From the NCBI GenBank assembly GCA_011523315.1, contig WTHE01000594.1, forward strand, positions 3,555-9,148: a stretch of DNA of 5,594 bases, read 5' to 3'. The notes beneath the pieces were generated by a model. The model was given only the letters and a program-made list of their open reading frames with translations. It did not search any database and was not told where the DNA came from. Source of the DNA: Candidatus Binatota bacterium (GTDB taxonomy: Bacteria > Desulfobacterota > Binatia > Bin18). Within the stretch, counting starts at the first letter, position 1. Each line of letters opens with the position of its first letter. The position numbers and the translations under genes are program-made. Positions 5,344-5,594 of the stretch are shown here, in pieces.

Positions 5344-5540
5344 AAGGTAGCAGGAACAGCCGGTGGTGTCTCACTTTGCAATTCTCTTTTCGAGGAGGAC
5401 TCTCCTGGCGCAGAAATCCCCCTGCGCTTCCGCGCTTCCCCCTTTGAAAAGGGAATTAGGCACGAGTTTACCCGGTAAAAAAGACCAACAAAAACGCGTA
5501 TGTCTTTCTTGCCGGACCTCAAATAAAAGAAAGGTATAAC
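5327..5540. other. Non-coding spacer between HigA-like gene and the right-edge gene, with several short repeats
   Basis: About 210 bases, visibly richer in A and T than the rest of the window from about 5440 onward. Hairpin-capable pairs are AGGAG/CTCCT (5393-5397 and 5402-5406), GCGCAG/CTGCGC (5408-5413 and 5422-5427) and CCCTT/AAGGG around 5440-5453. An exact 8-base tandem duplication GCGCTTCC lies at 5424-5439. A 60-codon minus-strand frame from a TTG crosses the region but resembles no family and has no ribosome binding site. The space should hold divergent promoters for the two flanking genes, but no strong -35/-10 pair was found. Confidence 0.5.
5467..5479. repeat. Short palindrome TTTACC-C-GGTAAA
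   Basis: A 13-base dyad with exact 6-base arms around one central C, located in the divergent spacer 62 bases before the right-edge gene. Its TTTACCC core also occurs at the first operator-like repeat near 5327. It may be a protein binding site, but chance is possible. Confidence 0.35.
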
Positions 5541-5594
5541 ATGAGAATCATCGTTGTCGATAATGGCGGCAAACAGGGCATTCTGGATTTACCG
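5541..5594 (+). CDS. N-terminus of an unidentified protein, cut by the right window edge
   Basis: ATG at 5541 opens a frame that runs to the window end without a stop and reads MRIIVVDNGGKQGILDLP. AAAGG lies about six bases upstream, an acceptable ribosome binding site. A short hydrophobic strand followed by DNGG resembles the first strand of Rossmann-like or class I glutamine amidotransferase domains. With 18 residues this is only an impression and no family is assigned. It is divergent from the HigA-like gene. Confidence 0.6.
   Translation, partial: MRIIVVDNGGKQGILDLP

Noticed and set aside
5440..5453. CCCTT/AAGGG hairpin considered as a terminator
   Set aside because: The stem is only five pairs with no following T run on either strand, so an intrinsic terminator is not supported.
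5340..5522. A 60-codon minus-strand frame upstream of the HigA-like gene, considered as the missing toxin
   Set aside because: It starts at TTG without a ribosome binding site, is shorter than HigB toxins and shows none of their motifs. It runs through hairpins and a tandem duplication.
1..5594. CRISPR arrays, tRNA genes, rRNA genes and insertion sequences
   Set aside because: No regularly spaced repeats, cloverleaf-like sequence, conserved rRNA segments or transposase reading frames were seen on either strand.

Overview
The window is a gene-dense piece of a high-GC bacterial chromosome (roughly 60-65% G+C by eye). A secretion signal on a TraB/GumN-type protein, a radical SAM/Cys-rich (ArsS-type) enzyme, a crotonase-fold protein and a HigA-type regulator would fit an uncultivated proteobacterium-like or related Gram-negative lineage. 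That placement is weak: no rRNA, tRNA or ribosomal protein gene is present to anchor taxonomy.

Left block (1-1788, minus strand): three genes read leftward. A TEX30/KANL3-type alpha/beta hydrolase (1096-1788) is followed by an ArsS-like radical SAM enzyme (68-1045), then by the first 14 codons of a gene running off the window edge (1-43) whose start looks like a luciferase-like flavin monooxygenase. Gaps are about 50 and 24 bases, so they are probably one transcription unit. No arsM-type methyltransferase is visible here.

Centre (1789-2764): a 166-base divergent spacer separates that unit from a plus-strand crotonase-superfamily gene (1955-2764) with a near-perfect ribosome binding site. It keeps the fold and oxyanion motifs but lacks both glutamates of classical enoyl-CoA hydratases.

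Right-centre (2776-4750): three minus-strand genes form a second likely operon, in transcription order a 95-residue protein of unknown function (4311-4598), a LOG-family phosphoribohydrolase (3715-4269) and a TraB/GumN-family protein (2776 to 3648 or 3684). A plausible sigma70-type promoter and a strong Shine-Dalgarno site precede the first gene. The TraB/GumN gene probably starts at a rare ACG codon, because only that start gives both a ribosome binding site and a complete signal peptide.

Right end (4751-5594): a 122-base nested palindrome resembling a dispersed REP-like element lies beyond an orphan HigA/COG5499-type antitoxin-like regulator (4907-5308, probable TTG start). Its expected upstream toxin gene is missing. 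In its place is about 210 bases of less GC-rich non-coding DNA with short direct repeats, hairpins and a palindrome. A plus-strand gene begins at 5541 and runs off the edge. No wholly new system is evident. The items most worth checking are the crotonase without catalytic glutamates, the ACG start, the palindromic element, and the ArsS/hydrolase/monooxygenase grouping.
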